DNA of 64,000 nucleotides from CAZCTO01 sp964501725. GTDB lineage: Bacteria > Bacillota > Clostridia > Saccharofermentanales > Saccharofermentanaceae. The notes under the pieces are model-generated. The model searched no databases. It had not been told where the DNA came from and saw nothing but the letters and a program-made list of their open reading frames with translations. Of this stretch, positions 61,451 through 64,000 are shown one piece after another. A program made the position numbers and the translations under genes. Each line of letters begins with the position of its first letter. Positions within the stretch are counted from its first letter, which is position 1. Location of the stretch: assembly GCA_964501725.1 (NCBI GenBank), contig CAZCTO010000004.1, positions 89,480 to 153,479 on the forward strand, given 5' to 3'.

Positions 61451-62095
61451 ATGAATATTTTGCGGGAAAAGCGAAAAGCGTTAGGTTTGAGTCAGAAAGA
61501 TTTCGGTGCACGATTCCACGTGGACCAGACCACCGTATCCAAATGGGAAACCGGCAGTAGTTTACCCGATCCGGACCAGGCGCTTTTAATCTCCGCGGAG
61601 CTCGGAATTTCGCTGGACCTCATTTACGATAATCCTCTCTCCTTTGGTCCCTTGTGCATACCGGTCTATTCGCGCTATTTCGGAAACGGCGGAAGGGAAT
61701 CGCTCGCGGATCCGACCCACTGCTACGACGCGAATTTTCGCGAGATTGCCTATTTTATGCAAGATCAGGACGCAAAATCCGGAGTTCTTTCGGACCAGGA
61801 TATTCTTTCCGCCTATCTGGCACTTACGGTAACCGGAAACGCGATGGAGCCCCGCTTCTGCGAGGGCGATCTCGTCCTCATCCGAAAAAGCCGCGAAGAA
61901 CGCGACGGCCGGATCTGTGCCGTCTGTGTCGATAACGAGCCGGCAAGACTTTACCGCATCATGCTTCACAAAAACGGTCTGTCGCTCCTGTCCCTGAATC
62001 CGGCCTATGCGCCGCTTTTCATCCCCCGAAGCGAAATTGATTCCGGTCGGATTATGATCGTCGGACAGGCGGTTGGTTTTCGCGGACGCGTGTAA
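61451..62095 (+). CDS. XRE-type regulator with an inactive S24 peptidase domain
   Basis: Regulator of 214 aa. An N-terminal helix-turn-helix (about 4-58, LGLSQKDFGARFHVDQTTVSKWE) is followed by a linker and an S24/LexA-like domain (about 122-214). The nucleophile position of GxSM is Ala131 (TGNAMEP). The general-base Lys appears replaced by Tyr168 (ARLYRIM). Autocleavage as in LexA or lambda CI is therefore unlikely. Phage-like ancestry is possible but no phage genes are near. ATG at 61451 after AAGGGG. The upstream region has a repeated CCGAAG that may be an operator. Confidence 0.88.
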   Translation: MNILREKRKALGLSQKDFGARFHVDQTTVSKWETGSSLPDPDQALLISAELGISLDLIYDNPLSFGPLCIPVYSRYFGNGGRESLADPTHCYDANFREIAYFMQDQDAKSGVLSDQDILSAYLALTVTGNAMEPRFCEGDLVLIRKSREERDGRICAVCVDNEPARLYRIMLHKNGLSLLSLNPAYAPLFIPRSEIDSGRIMIVGQAVGFRGRV

Positions 62096-62485
62096 ATAAT
62101 TGCCGCCATCCATTTCATTAACGAAGACATGAACTCCGGAGAATATCAATGAAGATCAGATCCGCGACAATCTCGAGCATGATCAATAAAATAGAAAAAT
62201 GTTTCCTCTTTTGCCCCACAACGTGTATATTCCAGTATGTTCAATCTTGGTATTTGATACATATGTATTTGCAGCATTTTCAGATCTCAACTAATCGTAT
62301 GCCCTGAATTCGTTGCTTATTGCGATACAGATAAAAACACACCCACTTCCGTTTTGGACAACTTCTGTTTCGTCTTTCAACATAAGAGTGAGCATACTAT
62401 CCAACATTTGAGGGGCAATTCTTGAATCGAGAGCTTTTCAAGTCCCTTGATTCCTATGCATTCAGCCCATCACGACCTCAACCTC
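62096..62485 (+). other. Noncoding stretch before the degraded region
   Basis: About 390 bp with no credible gene. A minus-strand ORF of about 39 codons (near 62296-62412) has no ribosome-binding site or recognisable family. No tRNA or terminator was found. It marks the start of an AT-rich, eroded end of the window. Confidence 0.5.
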
Positions 62486-62686
62486 TTACGCCGCTTCTTT
62501 TTCGAAAATCGGGATACCATTTCCGGAAATCGCCTTGCCGTTTAGCGTGACGGAGCGAATGCCTTTTTGCACGCCGTCCGGAGTCGTGATCGAAATTTCA
62601 TATATCGCGCCGCGGAAGATGCGCGTTACCTTGTATTGCCGCCATTCGTAAAATCTTATCGTATGCCCCTCATATATTGTATGCAT
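62486..62686 (-). pseudogene. Remnant of a GH94-type (cellobiose/cellodextrin) phosphorylase C-terminus
   Basis: ORF of 66 codons whose central part WRQYKVTRIFRGAIYEISI and TPDGVQKGIRSVTLNGKAI look like the final strand-rich region of family 94 glycoside phosphorylases. In intact enzymes this follows about 700 residues that are missing here, as is the usual final IP...V-VVLG part. The 5' end overlaps the next upstream gene. It has no clear ribosome-binding site. Assignment is from memory of the family pattern. Confidence 0.5.
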
Positions 62687-63279
62687 ATCATCATAATGAA
62701 AAACGACATAATTGCCGTAAATAACAGGCAGCGGAAGAGAATTTTGTATTTACGACCGGTATTGCACTTCTTCTCAATAGAGAGAAAAACCACTGAAAAC
62801 ACAGCAAACGCGATCAGAGCAGCTATAACCGAAATAACAAAATATTTTTTGATCTTTAAGTCAATACCTTGCTCATTTTCTTGAACTTTTGATTGGAGAA
62901 GTTCCTTTGCATACGATGATTTATCAATATTCTCCATTGATATGTAACCCAAAGAATAATCAAAAAAGACTTCGCGACTTTCTCCTTCGATGTTAATTAT
63001 AATTGGTGTTTCAATTCGAACATCTCCATTCTTTTTTACTGCAATAACATGAACCTCTGTTTGAATTGGTATATGAACTTCTTTACCAATAGTTCCGTCA
63101 GACTTACTAAGATTTCCGAACAAATTATCTGAGCTAATCCGAGCGTCGAAACTTACCTCAAAATAAAATTTAATTTTTCCGTGATTCTCATTTGTTGCAT
63201 TCACAAAGAAAACGGTAAAAAATATTGAAATCGTGCTTATAAAGACAAGAATCAGTATTGATAATTTTTTTTTCATCAT
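62656..63279 (-). CDS. Membrane protein of unknown function
   Basis: Not recognised. The 207-aa protein has an N-terminal signal or membrane helix (about 5-28), an extracytoplasmic region rich in strands (about 30-140), and two close C-terminal helices (about 146-170 and 180-202). Start ATG 63279 follows GGTGGGAG. Base use is more AT-rich than the arg operon. It lies just downstream of the truncated ORF at 63447-63887 and could be its partner or immunity protein; that is inference from order only. Confidence 0.55.
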   Translation of the reverse strand: MMKKKLSILILVFISTISIFFTVFFVNATNENHGKIKFYFEVSFDARISSDNLFGNLSKSDGTIGKEVHIPIQTEVHVIAVKKNGDVRIETPIIINIEGESREVFFDYSLGYISMENIDKSSYAKELLQSKVQENEQGIDLKIKKYFVISVIAALIAFAVFSVVFLSIEKKCNTGRKYKILFRCLLFTAIMSFFIMMICIQYMRGIR

Positions 63280-63446
63280 TTTTACTCCCACCTTAAATCT
63301 ATCTATATCCATGAATTTGTCTTATTGGGTTTTTAATCTTCAAATAACATTTCAATAATGATCCTATTTGACGTTCAATTAGAATATATCATAATTCTTT
63401 ATCATTTCTTTCTCGTGCACATTGCTTATCAGCTAAAGTTTACACT

Positions 63447-63887
63447 CTACCCCTGACCGCCTGATTTTATAGCATATCCGATAAATTCTTTCTGAATCAA
63501 TCCATCCGAATCTCTATAAAATCGATAGTATCCATTTGTAAGAAACGGAATTGATGAATTGTATGACAAATAGTAGTACATTTTGCCATCCCATGCAAAA
63601 ACTTCTCCAATTTTTTCCGAACTGGCGAACTCAGTTGCAATGCATTTTCCCTCAGAATTCTTTGCTCCGCAAAAACATGCAACAATATCCAAAGTCTTGA
63701 TTTTGCATGGCAAATATCTCATTAAGTTATGCTCAATGATGTTAATATCCCCCAGATTGATTCCCACTCCTTCATCAAATGCGATGCATTCCGAATCTCC
63801 ATGCGCAAGAATACACATCTCGTCTACACCTGAGTACGCAATTTTGTCAGAATAAACGCCATTATCATAATCACATATCAAATTCAA
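63447..63887 (-). pseudogene. 5'-truncated ORF with an HG...C arrangement
   Basis: ORF of 146 codons not recognised as a named family. It contains ILAHGDSE (His29-Gly30) and DIVACFCGA (Cys71), separated by 41 residues. Strand-His-Gly then strand-Cys is the layout of clan CD (caspase/CHAT-like) proteins, which often form toxin or processing domains. IATEFASSEKIGEVFAWDG then resembles the following helix and strand. No ATG or ribosome-binding site exists; the frame starts beside an insertion-sequence end, so the 5' part was probably lost there. Function is inference. Confidence 0.45.
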
Positions 63888-64000
63888 CCAAACATTAAGA
63901 AAGGAACGTCAACACTATTTCGGACAGGTTATTAAGCAACACTTGCTTTAAGGCTTAGATTCCAGCGTTTGAGCCATTGTAAAGGACTTAAGTAGTCAAG
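63888..64000 (-). mobile_element. End of an insertion sequence, with transposase C-terminus
   Basis: The last 69 bp (63932-64000, minus) encode LDYLSPLQWLKRWNLSLKASVA and a stop. LDYLSP-x-x-W is the closing motif of integrase-core (DDE) transposases. The element end must lie between the stop and the ORF start at 63887; its inverted repeat cannot be confirmed without the other end. The family is not determined. Confidence 0.65.

Noticed and set aside
62296..62412. Minus-strand ORF of about 39 codons
   Set aside because: No ribosome-binding site, no recognisable family, and the flanks are noncoding.

Overview
The window looks like a chromosomal segment of an anaerobic Clostridia-type member of the Bacillota with moderate GC content. 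The evidence is an Rnf complex, a single-chain pyruvate:ferredoxin oxidoreductase, DnaD/DnaC-type primosome genes, energy-coupling factor (ECF) transporter genes directly behind rplQ, strong AGGAGG ribosome-binding sites with frequent TTG/GTG starts, and zinc-binding forms of S4, S14, L28 and L36. No rRNA, tRNA or CRISPR array was seen. The genus cannot be fixed from sequence reading alone.

Layout. 1-6.1 kb: 5' end of serS, divergent from rnfCDGEAB, then rpmB with its own promoter and terminator. 6.1-9.9 kb (minus): a membrane-anchored protein with what looks like a catalytically dead NlpC/P60 domain, acpS, a DnaC-like helicase loader and a DnaD-domain protein. 10-15.4 kb: pyruvate:ferredoxin oxidoreductase (minus) and gpmI (plus). 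15.4-25.4 kb: VanW-family envelope protein, a zinc-dependent phospholipase C-like protein, an RsmC-like methyltransferase, phosphoglucomutase, birA, and a divergent pair of a YfhO-type membrane glycosyltransferase and a CsbB-type polyprenyl-phosphate glycosyltransferase. 25.4-32.2 kb (minus): cyclophilin, pncB, truA, a ROK sugar kinase, ecfT and a fused double EcfA ATPase.

32.2-48.9 kb (minus) is the complete S10-spc-alpha ribosomal protein supercluster from rpsJ to rplQ, including secY, adk, map, infA and rpoA. A good sigma-A-type promoter and a structured leader of about 270 nt precede rpsJ, and a three-hairpin spacer lies between rpmJ and rpsM. L24, L22 and L17 are longer than usual. 48.9-56.0 kb (minus): hslO, a methyltransferase, an ftsE-ftsX-M23 peptidase operon, a PucR/CdaR-type regulator and an orphan MsmX/UgpC-type sugar ABC ATPase.

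56.3-61.3 kb (plus) is an arginine operon, argCBDF, followed by a translationally coupled GNAT acetyltransferase. Two 18-bp ARG-box-like sites 21 bp apart overlap or follow a consensus -10. Then comes an XRE-S24 regulator lacking both catalytic residues of the peptidase dyad. The last 2 kb are AT-rich and broken: a GH94 phosphorylase C-terminal remnant, an unknown membrane protein, a 5'-truncated ORF with a clan-CD-like HG...C arrangement, and the end of a transposase running off the window.

The most interesting items are the arg operon with its possible novel N-acetylglutamate synthase, the two pseudoenzyme-like proteins (NlpC/P60 and S24), the YfhO-CsbB pair, the fused EcfAA', the L24 tail and the truncated cassette beside the insertion sequence.
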